Assembly: GCF_003369575.1 (NCBI RefSeq)
Contig: NZ_PIOC01000027.1
Span: forward strand, 1-64,000
DNA from: Oceanobacillus arenosus
Lineage (GTDB): Bacteria; Bacillota; Bacilli; Bacillales; Amphibacillaceae
Length of the DNA: 64,000 bases
Direction: 5' to 3'
The notes under the pieces are model-generated. The model did no database searches, was not told the origin of the DNA, and worked only from the letters and a program-made list of their open reading frames with translations. This document shows positions 15,983 to 24,892 of this stretch, one piece after another. Position numbers and translations under genes: made by a program. The stretch's first letter is position 1. The number at the start of each line of letters is the position of its first letter.

Positions 15983-17668
15983 CTATGATGTGTGCAGCTC
16001 TTCTTCCGCATCAATTAATTTTCTGCGGAGAATTTTACCGATTGCTGTTTTCGGTAATTCATCACGAAACGCATAAATTCTAGGGACTTTATATGCCGCA
16101 AGATGCTTCCGGCAATACGCATTTAGCTCGTCTTCGCCGACATCATAACCCGCTTTTAATACAATAAAGGCTTTTACAGTTTCACCTCGATATGCATCAG
16201 GAATTCCAACAATAACAGCCTCTTGAATTGCCCCATGCTCGTATAATACTTCCTCGACCTCTCGCGGATAAATATTATAGCCACCAGCAATAATCATGTC
16301 CTTCTTCCGATCGACCACAAAGAAAAACCCATCTTCATTCATATAGCCAAGATCTCCCGTGAACAGCCAGCCATCCTTTAGGACATTTTCTGTTTCTTCT
16401 GGATTATCCCAATAGCCCTTCATGATTTGTGGTCCTTTTACAGCAATCTCGCCAATTTCACCAATTGCTGCTTCTTCATCCGTAGCATCCATCTTGAAAA
16501 TCTTCGCATTTGTATCAGGCCATGGCACTCCGATACTTCCATTTACCCTGTCTGTGTATACAAAATTCGCATGTGTAACCGGAGATGTTTCCGTCAAGCC
16601 ATATCCTTCTACTAATTTTCCACCTGTTATTCTTTCAAATTGTTCTTGAATTTCGCTCGGTAATGGTGCAGAACCACTAATACATGCCTCGATTGATGAT
16701 AAATCGTATTTTTTAATATCCGGATGATTTAATAAGCCGATATAAATGGTTGGTGCCCCAGGAAATAAGGTTGGTTTCTGCTTCGCAATTGTCTTTAGAA
16801 CATCTTCTGCATTAAATTTCGGCATCAAAATAATTTTTGACCCTTGCAGGATGGCAAAATTCATTACCGTCGTCATGCCATACACATGAAAAAATGGGAT
16901 GACTCCTAACACTATTTGTTGTTTTTCTTTCGTCTTGTAAAGCCATGCTTCACACATTTGTACATTGGAAACAAGATTGTAATGTGTCAGCATAACGCCC
17001 TTTGGAAAGCCAGTCGTCCCACCAGTATACTGGATTAACGCGATATCCTCCTTTACGTCAATTTCTACTTCGAGATATTCTGCTGGAGTGTTATCGAGTA
17101 TTGCTTGCCATACATGAGTCTCGTTGCTCTGCTCTATTTTAACAACCATATTATATTCCCGTTTTTGGATGAATGGATAGATTAGGTTTTTCGGAAATGG
17201 CAAGTAATCCTTTATACCGGTTACGATCACATGCTTGAGATTAGTTTTTCCTTTAACATTCGTGACTCTTGGTACCAATATGTCCAAACAAATAATGATT
17301 GTTGTCCCCGAATCCTTTAATTGAAATTCTAGTTCGCGCTCGGTGTAAAGTGGATTCGTCTGGACAACAATTCCTCCTGCCATCATAACGCCAAAATAGC
17401 TGATTACTGCCTGTGGACAATTAGGTAGCATGATGCCGACACGATCCCCTTTTTCCAGTCCAATTGATTGCAAATAAAAGGCGAGCTGCTTTGCCTGGTT
17501 ATACAATTCATCGTAAGTTAATTCTTTCCCCATAAAATGAAGCGCTTTCTTTTTCTTGTGCCGTTCAGCACTTCCTGCAAGAAAAGCATGTAATGGTTTT
17601 TCTGCATATTTTATTGTAATAGGAATTTCACTCGGATAATGTTCATGCCATTTCTTAACCAGCTCCAT
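15983..17668 (-). CDS. lcfA: Long-chain fatty-acid CoA ligase
   Basis: This 561-residue AMP-forming acyl-CoA synthetase activates fatty acids for beta-oxidation. The ATP/AMP signature YTGGTTGFPKGVML is near residue 213, with EGYGLTETSP near 345 and GDLGYMNEDGFFFVVDRKKDMI near 435. The C-terminal catalytic lysine lies in PKTAIGKILRR. It precedes fadR in the same direction, as in the B. subtilis lcfA operon. No FadR operator is seen in front of lcfA itself; the only one is between lcfA and fadR. AGGAGGAGATC precedes the ATG. Confidence 0.95.
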   Translation of the reverse strand: MELVKKWHEHYPSEIPITIKYAEKPLHAFLAGSAERHKKKKALHFMGKELTYDELYNQAKQLAFYLQSIGLEKGDRVGIMLPNCPQAVISYFGVMMAGGIVVQTNPLYTERELEFQLKDSGTTIIICLDILVPRVTNVKGKTNLKHVIVTGIKDYLPFPKNLIYPFIQKREYNMVVKIEQSNETHVWQAILDNTPAEYLEVEIDVKEDIALIQYTGGTTGFPKGVMLTHYNLVSNVQMCEAWLYKTKEKQQIVLGVIPFFHVYGMTTVMNFAILQGSKIILMPKFNAEDVLKTIAKQKPTLFPGAPTIYIGLLNHPDIKKYDLSSIEACISGSAPLPSEIQEQFERITGGKLVEGYGLTETSPVTHANFVYTDRVNGSIGVPWPDTNAKIFKMDATDEEAAIGEIGEIAVKGPQIMKGYWDNPEETENVLKDGWLFTGDLGYMNEDGFFFVVDRKKDMIIAGGYNIYPREVEEVLYEHGAIQEAVIVGIPDAYRGETVKAFIVLKAGYDVGEDELNAYCRKHLAAYKVPRIYAFRDELPKTAIGKILRRKLIDAEEELHTS

Positions 17669-17887
17669 CTGATCTCCTCCTTATTTAATCCATTATAACT
17701 ATTATATCGATTTATTTCTATTTTTAGAAATGTTTTGCAATAATTTTTAGTGACATATATACGAAATAAATGCTAATTGTTTACATAAAAGCTTGACTAA
17801 ACTTTTCTCAATAAGAATGTTCGACTTTCTTATTTAAAGAAAACTTTTAATAAGGTATTGTTACTATCTCTAAGTGGTGGATTATAG
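17669..17887. other. lcfA upstream region without a gene
   Basis: A 219-nt AT-rich stretch between lcfA and family B repeat copy 1. It holds the lcfA ribosome site and two TATAAT-like hexamers, near 17689 and 17701, without a convincing -35 partner. No ORF or operator is recognised. Confidence 0.5.
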
Positions 17888-18178
17888 CTGAGTAGTTGAC
17901 GCAAAGTGCGGATTAGTTTGGAGTGAAGAGAACTCACGGGCCGGCCGCTCCAGAAATACACTTCGCTGGCTATGTGCGAAACCTTTCAATATAGGAGTAG
18001 CAAACGCACTTACTAGCGCCGTTGATTGTAGCGGAGGACAGGAGACTCCTGCGGGAAAAGCAACTGCTGAAGATCCATAGGAAGTGGTCTTCTTCCGAAG
18101 GAGCTGAAGCGTTGCCCGCGGAAAGCGACTGTCCGGAGCGAAAATCAACTTTGCTCCTACTTAGTCCACAGTTTATCT
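17888..18178. repeat. Family B repeat, copy 1 (composite, nested)
   Basis: A GC-rich block of about 290 nt with degenerate ends AAAGTGCGGATTAGT (left) and TTAGTCCACAGTTT (right, inverted). The left interior has CCAGAAATACACTTCGC. The right interior is a complete related palindromic unit, about 18028-18141, beginning GCGGAGGACAGGAGACTCC and ending GACTGTCCGGAGCG. It looks like one unit inserted into another. The open frame through it (17882-18148) is a by-product of the GC-rich sequence. Confidence 0.75.
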
Positions 18179-18205
18179 AAAAAAAGTGAGCCAAATAAAA
18201 CGAAA

Positions 18206-18243
18206 AAACTTCATGCCGCAAAGCTTTTACAGCATGAAGTTTC
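18206..18243 (-). terminator. Terminator of the yshE unit
   Basis: On the minus strand AAACTTCATGCTG pairs with CGGCATGAAGTTT around a short loop, followed by a U-rich tract. It ends the transcript that contains yshE and the 26-codon ORF. Confidence 0.85.
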
Positions 18244-18246
18244 CAT

Positions 18247-18327
18247 TTAGATGAAATAAATAATTCCGGCTACAATAAAGAGAATCGCAACAATGATTAG
18301 TATTTTAGCGAGTCGTTCGAATACCAT
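18247..18327 (-). CDS. Possible 26-residue single-pass membrane peptide
   Basis: An ORF of 26 codons begins MVFERLAKILIIVAILFI and ends in a hydrophobic stretch, so it is essentially one transmembrane helix with a basic N terminus. A strong ribosome site GGAGGAATTCTGA precedes the ATG, it starts 13 nt after the yshE stop, and it is closed by the terminator at 18206-18243. These three points support translation. No homologue is recognised and the function is unknown. Confidence 0.6.
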   Translation of the reverse strand: MVFERLAKILIIVAILFIVAGIIYFI

Positions 18328-18339
18328 TCAGAATTCCTC

Positions 18340-18750
18340 CTAACCACCAATACTTGCACCAATGACAAACGATAAACCAACGGAGATCATCATGGAAATA
18401 AAGCCAACCGCCTTGTTTCCCTTGCCAATTTCCTCATCAACTTTAATGGTTGGCGTAAGAAATTCAAAGATAAAATAGCCTAATAATAATAAGATGAAAC
18501 CTAGCGCGCCCCAGCCAATGCTTTGCAATATTGTATCATTATGTTCAATTGAATAACGGAAGATGGTCGCAATCCCGAAAACCTTACCACCTGTTGCCAT
18601 TGCAACTGCAAAATTACCGTTTTTGATTTCTTCCCAGTTTTTATACGACGTAACGAGTTCAAAGATAGCTAAAAACACGAGGGTACAGAGGACTACAACA
18701 CTGTACCTTGCTGCCGTCACAACAATAATATTTTCCCAAAATCCAGCCAT
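18340..18750 (-). CDS. yshE: YshE, DUF350 membrane protein
   Basis: This 136-residue protein has four predicted membrane helices, at about 13-33, 47-67, 74-95 and 112-134. The family hallmarks are the polar, charged residues between helices 1 and 2 (FELVTSYKNWEEIKNGN) and the GKVFGIATIFR segment. Function in Bacillus is not established. It follows mutS2 by 38 nt, as in B. subtilis. Confidence 0.9.
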   Translation of the reverse strand: MAGFWENIIVVTAARYSVVVLCTLVFLAIFELVTSYKNWEEIKNGNFAVAMATGGKVFGIATIFRYSIEHNDTILQSIGWGALGFILLLLGYFIFEFLTPTIKVDEEIGKGNKAVGFISMMISVGLSFVIGASIGG

Positions 18751-18788
18751 ATGCTTCCCCCTACATTTGAAATCTCACTTGTTAATCA

Positions 18789-21131
18789 CTAACGGAATTC
18801 AATAACGGTTACACCACTTCCACCTTCACCGCTCTCACCAGATCTTGAAGATGCAATACTAGGATGCTTCTTGACATAATCCTGTACACCTTTTCGCAGT
18901 GCACCCGTTCCCTTACCATGAATAATCGATACACGAGGATAGCCCGCAAGAATAGCGTCATCGATATACTTTTCTAGTCTTAACAATGCATCTTCATAAC
19001 GTTCGCCGCGAAGGTCTAGCTCTGTGCTTACATGATAATTCGAGCCTTTAATTGTTGCAACAGGCTTCACGATTGTTTCCTTTTGTTTCCCGAGCAGTTG
19101 GAGATCCTGACGCTTCACTTTCACCTTCATTATACCAACCTGTACTAAATATTCATTATCATTTACTTGATTTAAAATTTCGCCTTTTTGATTCATTGAT
19201 AATAGTTTAACATCATCCCCAGGTTGAAGCGTCTTTTTCTCCTTTGTTTGGGAGACAGGAGTTGTTACCTGTTTTTTGGAGAGATTTGGCTTCGCGTCCT
19301 CTAACATTTTCTTTGCTTCGATCCACTCATGCTCTTTTAAGGTGACATTTGTTTTCATGTTTCGAATCTCATCGACAATCATCTCTGCTTCTTCCCGTGC
19401 ATCTTGGATTGCCTTTTCTGCCTTTTCTTCCGCTTTTTTATACAATGCTTCCCGTTGTTGCTCAAACTGCTGCCACTCTTTCGCAATCTCATCACGAAGC
19501 TGTTCACTTTCTTGCAATACCTGATTTGCCTTCTCATAATCTCGTTCCGCACCTAATTGAGATTCTTCTAGTGATGCAATCATATTTTCTACACTTTTCG
19601 AATCGACACCAATAAGCCCTCTTGCCCTGTCAATAATTCGTTCTTCGAGGCCGAGCCGTTTCGAGATTTCAAATGCATTACTTCTGCCAGGTACCCCAAT
19701 CAACAAGCGATAGGTCGGTTTTAAGGATTCTACATCAAATTCAACCGATGCATTAATGACATTTTCCCGATTATAACTATATGCCTTCAATTCTGGATAA
19801 TGTGTTGTCGCAATGACGCGTGCGTCTCTATCGATCACTTCATCTAAAATCGACATTGCGAGTGCCGCACCCTCACCTGGATCTGTACCCGAACCAAGTT
19901 CATCAAACAACACGAGTGAATCCTGATCGACCTGCTTAATAATACTAACAATATTCGTCATATGGGATGAAAAAGTACTGAGGTTTTGCTCGATCGACTG
20001 CTCATCGCCAATATCGGCGAATACTTCTTTAAAGACCGCGAGCTCGCAACCATCAAGCGCTGGAACTTGTAAACCAGATTGTGCCATTAATGTACACAAA
20101 CCGACCATTTTGATTGTCACCGTTTTACCACCAGTGTTTGGCCCCGTGATGACAATCGATGTATAGGTTTCGCCGATTACCACATCATTTGCAACAACGA
20201 GATCACTCGGAATTAACGGGTGTCGCGCTTGCTGCATCTTGATTATTCCTCTGTCATTCATGCTAGGCTTTGCCGCCTTCATTTGCTGCGCCAATTTTGC
20301 TCGTGCAGCAATGAAGTCAATTGTTGCAAGAAGCTTGATATTTTCCAGTAAAACCAATTCCTCTGCTGCTATTGCTCCACTCAATTCAGCTAAAATGCGA
20401 TCAATTTCCTGTTTCTCCTTAACAATTGCTTCTTGTAACTGATTATTTAGGTCAACAATTGCTCGTGGCTCCATAAATAATGTTTGACCTGATGAAGACT
20501 GATCATGGACAATCCCGCCGATAACGGCACGATACTCCTGTTTTACAGGAATAACGTAACGGTCATTACGAATCGTCACAATCGAATCAGAAAGCATTTT
20601 ACTATTGGATCTTGTATAGCTGTCCAATTTCTCCCGAACCCTGCTTTCAAATGAACGAATCGATGAGCGAATGCCGCGTAATTTCTGTGATGCACTATCC
20701 ATCATATAACCATGGTCATCGATACAGCTTTTGATTTGTTGTTCTAGTTCGCGTAAGGAAGTAATTCCTTCTGCCAACTCTTTTAAAATTGGTAAATCTT
20801 CTTCTAAATTTTCAAGAAACCCCTTCACCTGTCTGCCACCATAGATTGTGTTGGCAACGTCCAAACACTCTTCCGTAGAAAGGACACCACCGATGACACT
20901 GCGCTTCACACTTCCGCGAATATCAGATATTCCTCCTAATGGAATGACTTTATTTAAGCGGATAATTTGCACCGCTTCATCTGTTTCATCTTGTAAGGCA
21001 ATAACTGCTGCCAATTCGGTTGATGGCTTAAGTGAAGCAGCTAATTCCTTTCCAATCGATGTTGCTGCGTGTGCCACCAATTGGTCGATAATCTTCTTAT
21101 ATTCAAGCACACGAAGAATTCGTTCATTCAT
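18789..21131 (-). CDS. mutS2: MutS2 (ribosome rescue / anti-recombination ATPase)
   Basis: This 780-residue protein has the MutS core and ABC-type ATPase but lacks the mismatch-recognition N-terminal domain of MutS. Walker A is GPNTGGKT (about 330-337), Walker B is [16 protein letters not shown], and a long coiled coil spans about 510-610. The C-terminal Smr nuclease domain ([18 protein letters not shown], then [11 protein letters not shown]) covers about 705-780. In B. subtilis MutS2 acts on collided ribosomes; in Helicobacter it limits recombination. It is co-directional with polX (27 nt gap). Confidence 0.97.
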   Translation of the reverse strand: MNERILRVLEYKKIIDQLVAHAATSIGKELAASLKPSTELAAVIALQDETDEAVQIIRLNKVIPLGGISDIRGSVKRSVIGGVLSTEECLDVANTIYGGRQVKGFLENLEEDLPILKELAEGITSLRELEQQIKSCIDDHGYMMDSASQKLRGIRSSIRSFESRVREKLDSYTRSNSKMLSDSIVTIRNDRYVIPVKQEYRAVIGGIVHDQSSSGQTLFMEPRAIVDLNNQLQEAIVKEKQEIDRILAELSGAIAAEELVLLENIKLLATIDFIAARAKLAQQMKAAKPSMNDRGIIKMQQARHPLIPSDLVVANDVVIGETYTSIVITGPNTGGKTVTIKMVGLCTLMAQSGLQVPALDGCELAVFKEVFADIGDEQSIEQNLSTFSSHMTNIVSIIKQVDQDSLVLFDELGSGTDPGEGAALAMSILDEVIDRDARVIATTHYPELKAYSYNRENVINASVEFDVESLKPTYRLLIGVPGRSNAFEISKRLGLEERIIDRARGLIGVDSKSVENMIASLEESQLGAERDYEKANQVLQESEQLRDEIAKEWQQFEQQREALYKKAEEKAEKAIQDAREEAEMIVDEIRNMKTNVTLKEHEWIEAKKMLEDAKPNLSKKQVTTPVSQTKEKKTLQPGDDVKLLSMNQKGEILNQVNDNEYLVQVGIMKVKVKRQDLQLLGKQKETIVKPVATIKGSNYHVSTELDLRGERYEDALLRLEKYIDDAILAGYPRVSIIHGKGTGALRKGVQDYVKKHPSIASSRSGESGEGGSGVTVIEFR

Positions 21132-21158
21132 ACTTTTCTATAACCCCTTTAAAACCTC

Positions 21159-22877
21159 TTATTTATTTCTATTAAAATAGGCAATTAACTTGTCTAATGG
21201 CCACGTGTTCATAATCATATCTTTATGAACCCACCCTTTTCTAGCCACGCCAACACCGTATTTCATATGCTCAAGCATCCCGTAATTATGGGCATCCGTA
21301 TTAATCGCAAGCGTGACACCGGCAGCTTGTGCTTTCCTTGCCCACTCTGCAGATAAATCCAGTCGATTCGGATTCGCATTAATTTCTAATGCCGTATTCG
21401 TTTCCTTTGCTTTCTCAATCAGCTGATCAACATCCACTTGATAGCCTTCACGTCTGCCGATTATTCTCCCAGTTGGATGGGCGATGAGTGAAACATATGG
21501 ATTTTCTAATGCACGATTTAAACGATCCATAATTTCCTTCTCGCTTTGATTAAAGCTGGAATGAATCGCACCGATAACGAAATCCATTTCTTTTAAAAAC
21601 TCATCCGAGAAATCAAGCGACGCATCTGGTAAAATATCCATTTCTACACCTGCGAAAATACGAAAATCATTATATTTTGCATTTAATGCAGCTATTTCTT
21701 CCCTTTGCTCCCGCAACCGCTTCTCGTCCAATCCATTAGCAACGCGCAAATAACGGGAATGGTCGGTGATTGCCATGTATTCATAGCCTTTTTCCCTTAC
21801 TTTATTAACCATTTCCTCTAGTGACTGTGCACCATCACTCCATGTCGTATGCATATGTAAATCACCGCGAATATCGTTTAATTCCAGCAGTGGATGCACC
21901 TGTTGGAATGCATCAACCTCACCAGTATCCTCACGTACCTCAGGAGGAATAAAGGTTAAATCGAAGTGCTGGAAAAATTCCTTTTCATTCGAAAATGTTA
22001 AAATTTCACCATTTGCTTCGTTTTCTACCCCATACTCATTAATTTTCTCACCACGCGACTTGGCGAGTTGCCGCATTGCTACATTATGGTCTTTCGAACC
22101 GGTAAAATGATGGAGCGTTGTTGCAAACTCCTCCTGTTTTACAAGGCGAAAATCAACATTAATATCATATGCAGCTTGAATCGTGACCGATACTTTAGTA
22201 TCGCCCTTCGCAATGACATCTTTGATTGTCGGCATTGCAAGTAAGTGATCACGAACAATGAGTGGTTGATCGGTTGCGATAATAAAATCAATATCTTTGA
22301 TTGTTTCGCGCATCCTACGTAAGCTTCCGGCACGAGAATAGTCGATGATTTCTTCAATCCCTGCTAAATATGCTTCAATCTCTTCTGCGAGTGGCAACAT
22401 CATTGCGATTGGCAACCGCTCTGGTCGTTTACCTGACGTAATAATTGCTGCAAGAATTTTCTCTGCAGATTTTTTTCCAAATCCAGCAAGCTTCTCAACT
22501 TTTCCTGTCTCACAAGCTGTTTTTAATGATGCAGCATCGGTTACATCTAATTCTTGGTATAGCTTTGCCAGCTTCTTCCCACCCAATCCAGGAAGATCTA
22601 GTAATGGAATCAGGCCCTCGGGAACTTCGGTTGTTAATTGCTCCAGTAATTCCGAGCGTTCACTCTCGACAAAAGCCTGAATGATCGCCCCTGTCCCCTT
22701 GCCAATCCCTTTAATCTTCGTAAAGTCATCAATCTCAGCAATTGAGCGTTCATCGCCTTGCAACGCTATTGCAGCTTTACGATACGCCGATATTTTAAAC
22801 GGATTCTCACCCTTTAGCTCCAAATAAGTTGCAATATGCTCCAGTAATTGAATGACATCTTTTTTATTGACTGCCAT
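21159..22877 (-). CDS. polX: Family X DNA polymerase with PHP nuclease domain
   Basis: This 572-residue repair polymerase combines two domains. The N-terminal Pol X part holds two helix-hairpin-helix motifs (IKGIGKGTGAI near 58, LPGLGGKKLAKL near 95) and the catalytic aspartates in IKDIDFIIATD plus a third in NVDFRLV. The C-terminal PHP domain (about 335-570) has HMHTTWSDGAQS, ITDHSRYLR, GVEMDILPD, GAIHSSF, HPTGR and NTDAHN metal ligands, giving 3'-5' exonuclease and AP endonuclease activity in the B. subtilis enzyme. Context mutS2-polX-cvpA-zapA is conserved, though a family A repeat separates polX from cvpA. Confidence 0.96.
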   Translation of the reverse strand: MAVNKKDVIQLLEHIATYLELKGENPFKISAYRKAAIALQGDERSIAEIDDFTKIKGIGKGTGAIIQAFVESERSELLEQLTTEVPEGLIPLLDLPGLGGKKLAKLYQELDVTDAASLKTACETGKVEKLAGFGKKSAEKILAAIITSGKRPERLPIAMMLPLAEEIEAYLAGIEEIIDYSRAGSLRRMRETIKDIDFIIATDQPLIVRDHLLAMPTIKDVIAKGDTKVSVTIQAAYDINVDFRLVKQEEFATTLHHFTGSKDHNVAMRQLAKSRGEKINEYGVENEANGEILTFSNEKEFFQHFDLTFIPPEVREDTGEVDAFQQVHPLLELNDIRGDLHMHTTWSDGAQSLEEMVNKVREKGYEYMAITDHSRYLRVANGLDEKRLREQREEIAALNAKYNDFRIFAGVEMDILPDASLDFSDEFLKEMDFVIGAIHSSFNQSEKEIMDRLNRALENPYVSLIAHPTGRIIGRREGYQVDVDQLIEKAKETNTALEINANPNRLDLSAEWARKAQAAGVTLAINTDAHNYGMLEHMKYGVGVARKGWVHKDMIMNTWPLDKLIAYFNRNK

Positions 22878-23048
22878 CTTCCCACCTGCTTTATTATCTT
22901 TTATTTCTTCGTCACTGTTCTAAATTTGTAACGGTTATTATTATTTTCACTTACTAAAGGGTATTATTTAACCAGCCTAAAGTCAAGCTATTACTAGGCT
23001 ACAGAGGATTATGAAGGATGCTTGGATTGGATTATCTATCTACTAAAA

Positions 23049-23315
23049 GAACAAAAGCTTAAAGCAAGTTTGAGCTGTGCACGGACTGCGCCTCACGGAC
23101 GTGAGGTGGTTCGACGTTGCCACAGGACGTGGCGAACTTAGTCGAACTTCTCCTTGCCTTTTGAGATAAAGGAAACTCTTTGGGAGCGTTAGCGGTTGAC
23201 TTAGATTACGGAGGTGAGGGAAGTCTCGCTACAGCTTTAGCGCTGGAGCTGGGCGTGGCTATTCTCAGTAATTAAGTTTTCCACAGCACCCAATTTTATA
23301 GTTTCCTAAGCAATA
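23049..23315 (-). repeat. Family A interspersed repeat, copy 3 (longest)
   Basis: About 267 nt, the most complete copy. It contains both the CTGCGCCTCACGG block shared with copy 1 and the central region shared with copy 2. Its right end touches the poly-U of the cvpA terminator. The flanking 22878-23048 holds only the polX upstream region; no gene is seen. Confidence 0.88.
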
Positions 23316-23352
23316 AAAAAGCTTGAACTATCGATTACAATAGTCCAAGCTT
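23314..23352 (-). terminator. Terminator of cvpA
   Basis: On the minus strand AAGCTTGGACTAT pairs with ATAGTTCAAGCTT (one G-U) and is followed by a run of U residues. Confidence 0.88.
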
Positions 23353-23383
23353 CCACGTTCATATAATTGCAATGGCGTTATCA

Positions 23384-23929
23384 TTACGCCTTCTTGTCAA
23401 TGTATGTCGACCATAGTTCCAGAATCTTCCCAGATAAATACGGTGTTTGTTCGATAATAAACAATGCAACAGTCGAATGATTAATCCACTCCTGCACAGA
23501 CGTCAATGGCGTCAACGCAAGGATATAAAGAATAATAAATAGAATGACATATATTTCGATAAACCCTAAGATTGCTCCAAGAATTTTATTAACGGAGCTT
23601 ATAATTGGAATGGATGCAACAACATCGAGCATTGATGCAATAATTTGCAGGATGATTTTTACTGCAAAAAAGATGACAGCAAATGCAATTGCATTATAGA
23701 AAGCCGTTTCCAATGGTATTGCTTGTAAGAAATCTGCCCACGCGCTTTCCGGCAGTTCTGGATAAGGAATCCATAATTCCAGCTTCGATCCGAGTTCATT
23801 ATAATACATCACAGCAACAATAAATGCGACAATGGTACCAATTAAATGCAGGATTTCTAAGATAAATCCTCTTTTTAAGCCAACCAAAAAGCCAAAAATT
23901 AGGATGACAATGAGTAGTAAATCAAACAT
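23384..23929 (-). CDS. CvpA family membrane protein (YshB)
   Basis: This 181-residue protein has four hydrophobic helices (about 2-20, 24-43, 77-100, 118-142) and the CvpA-type pattern: an N-terminal DLLLIVILIFGFLVGLKRGF, then the helix ending in KIILQIIASMLDVV. CvpA is linked to colicin V production in E. coli; the role in Bacillus is unclear. It begins 3 nt after the zapA stop, so the two are translationally close. Confidence 0.88.
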   Translation of the reverse strand: MFDLLLIVILIFGFLVGLKRGFILEILHLIGTIVAFIVAVMYYNELGSKLELWIPYPELPESAWADFLQAIPLETAFYNAIAFAVIFFAVKIILQIIASMLDVVASIPIISSVNKILGAILGFIEIYVILFIILYILALTPLTSVQEWINHSTVALFIIEQTPYLSGKILELWSTYIDKKA

Positions 23930-23932
23930 AAC

Positions 23933-24196
23933 TTAATTATCCTCTTTCCTTTTCATGGAGCCTAATAAACTAGCATAGTCTTCTTTCAACTTTAAATAAT
24001 CATTCATCGTATTAATTGCCGTAAGCACTGCCAAATTCGCAGTGTCGAGATGCCTGTTTGCATCTTGAATTTCGTGCATCTTTTGATCCACTAGACTAGC
24101 GACCAATTTAACATGACTAGCTGATTCTTCCCCAACGATATTATATTTTTTATTATAAATTTCAACTGTAATCCGTTCTTTATTATCCTGAGTCAA
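23933..24196 (-). CDS. zapA: Cell division protein ZapA
   Basis: This 87-residue protein stabilises FtsZ protofilament bundles at the division ring. It has the typical beta-strand N terminus (RITVEIYNKKYNIVG), the central helix with HLDTANLAVLTAINTMNDYLKL, and a C-terminal coiled coil. The start is TTG with AGGAGG about 8 nt upstream. rnhC, which lies between zapA and pheT in B. subtilis, is absent here. Confidence 0.94.
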   Translation of the reverse strand: MTQDNKERITVEIYNKKYNIVGEESASHVKLVASLVDQKMHEIQDANRHLDTANLAVLTAINTMNDYLKLKEDYASLLGSMKRKEDN

Positions 24197-24558
24197 GTGA
24201 AAATCCTCCTGCTCTTAGAAAGCTCTGTTACCTGTTTGCTCGGGGGAAAACATCTCCCCTATAACACCACGAAAAAATTCTTCACTTTATCTTAACATGA
24301 ACTGCTTTCAAAAAGAAGTATTTCTTCGATAGGGACAATTTGCAATTGGCAATGTGAAAAAATTGGAGAGAAAATAATGCTCCGCAACCACATCTATAAC
24401 TATTACAAATAATTAACATCTTGGCACATTTTTATACGGTTTCATTATATGCGCCATAATGTGATGTGGAATAATATTTGTTGTTTTGCTGTAGAAAGTT
24501 ATGAAAGGCAGAATTGTTGCAGAGTGCGAACGAATGACAATTTTAAATACCGATTTGG
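24197..24558. other. zapA upstream region without a gene
   Basis: 362 nt between zapA and family B repeat copy 2. It carries the zapA ribosome site and AT-rich sequence. I see no ORF with a ribosome site, no RNA gene and no remnant of rnhC. Confidence 0.5.
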
Positions 24559-24832
24559 AGAGCAGTTGATTTAAAATGCGGACTAGTGATAAGTTTTAAT
24601 TCAGATCTAGACAGTAGTTACTGTTCACACGTGAGTCTGATTTTCTCACTTCAATCAATATTGTTTGTCAGTGGTAAGTCACTCTCTTATATATGACTCC
24701 TCCAACCCGAGCGTAAGAAATACACGGAGACTCCTGCGAGAAGGCTCGCCAGCTCCCCTAAGGTGCGCGAAGTGTATTTCTGTAGCGACTGGCCTGAGAG
24801 TCTTAAGCACTAACCTAGTCCGCACTTTATCT
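24559..24832. repeat. Family B repeat, copy 2 (with terminal inverted repeats)
   Basis: A block of about 274 nt bounded by inverted ends: AAAATGCGGACTAGT on the left and CTAGTCCGCACTTT on the right. The right interior is a GC-rich hairpin unit, AAATACACGGAGACTCCTGC paired with GCGCGAAGTGTATTTC. It occupies the place where rnhC is usual. Confidence 0.85.
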
Positions 24833-24850
24833 ATACAAACTTTACAAACA

Positions 24851-24884
24851 TAAAAAGGGAGTGAAACCAATTGGCATCACTCCC
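24851..24884 (-). terminator. Terminator of pheT
   Basis: GGGAGTGA (24857-24864) pairs with TCACTCCC (24877-24884). On the minus strand it is followed by UUUUUAUG. Confidence 0.92.
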
Positions 24885-24892
24885 TCTATTAC

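Noticed and set aside
17882-18148. 88-codon open frame on the minus strand
   Set aside because: It lies wholly within the GC-rich family B repeat, has no ribosome site, and its composition (SPRA/ERPA-like) is that of the repeat.
18789-21131. Reading the gene as mismatch-repair mutS
   Set aside because: No mismatch-recognition N-terminal domain and a C-terminal Smr domain; it is MutS2.
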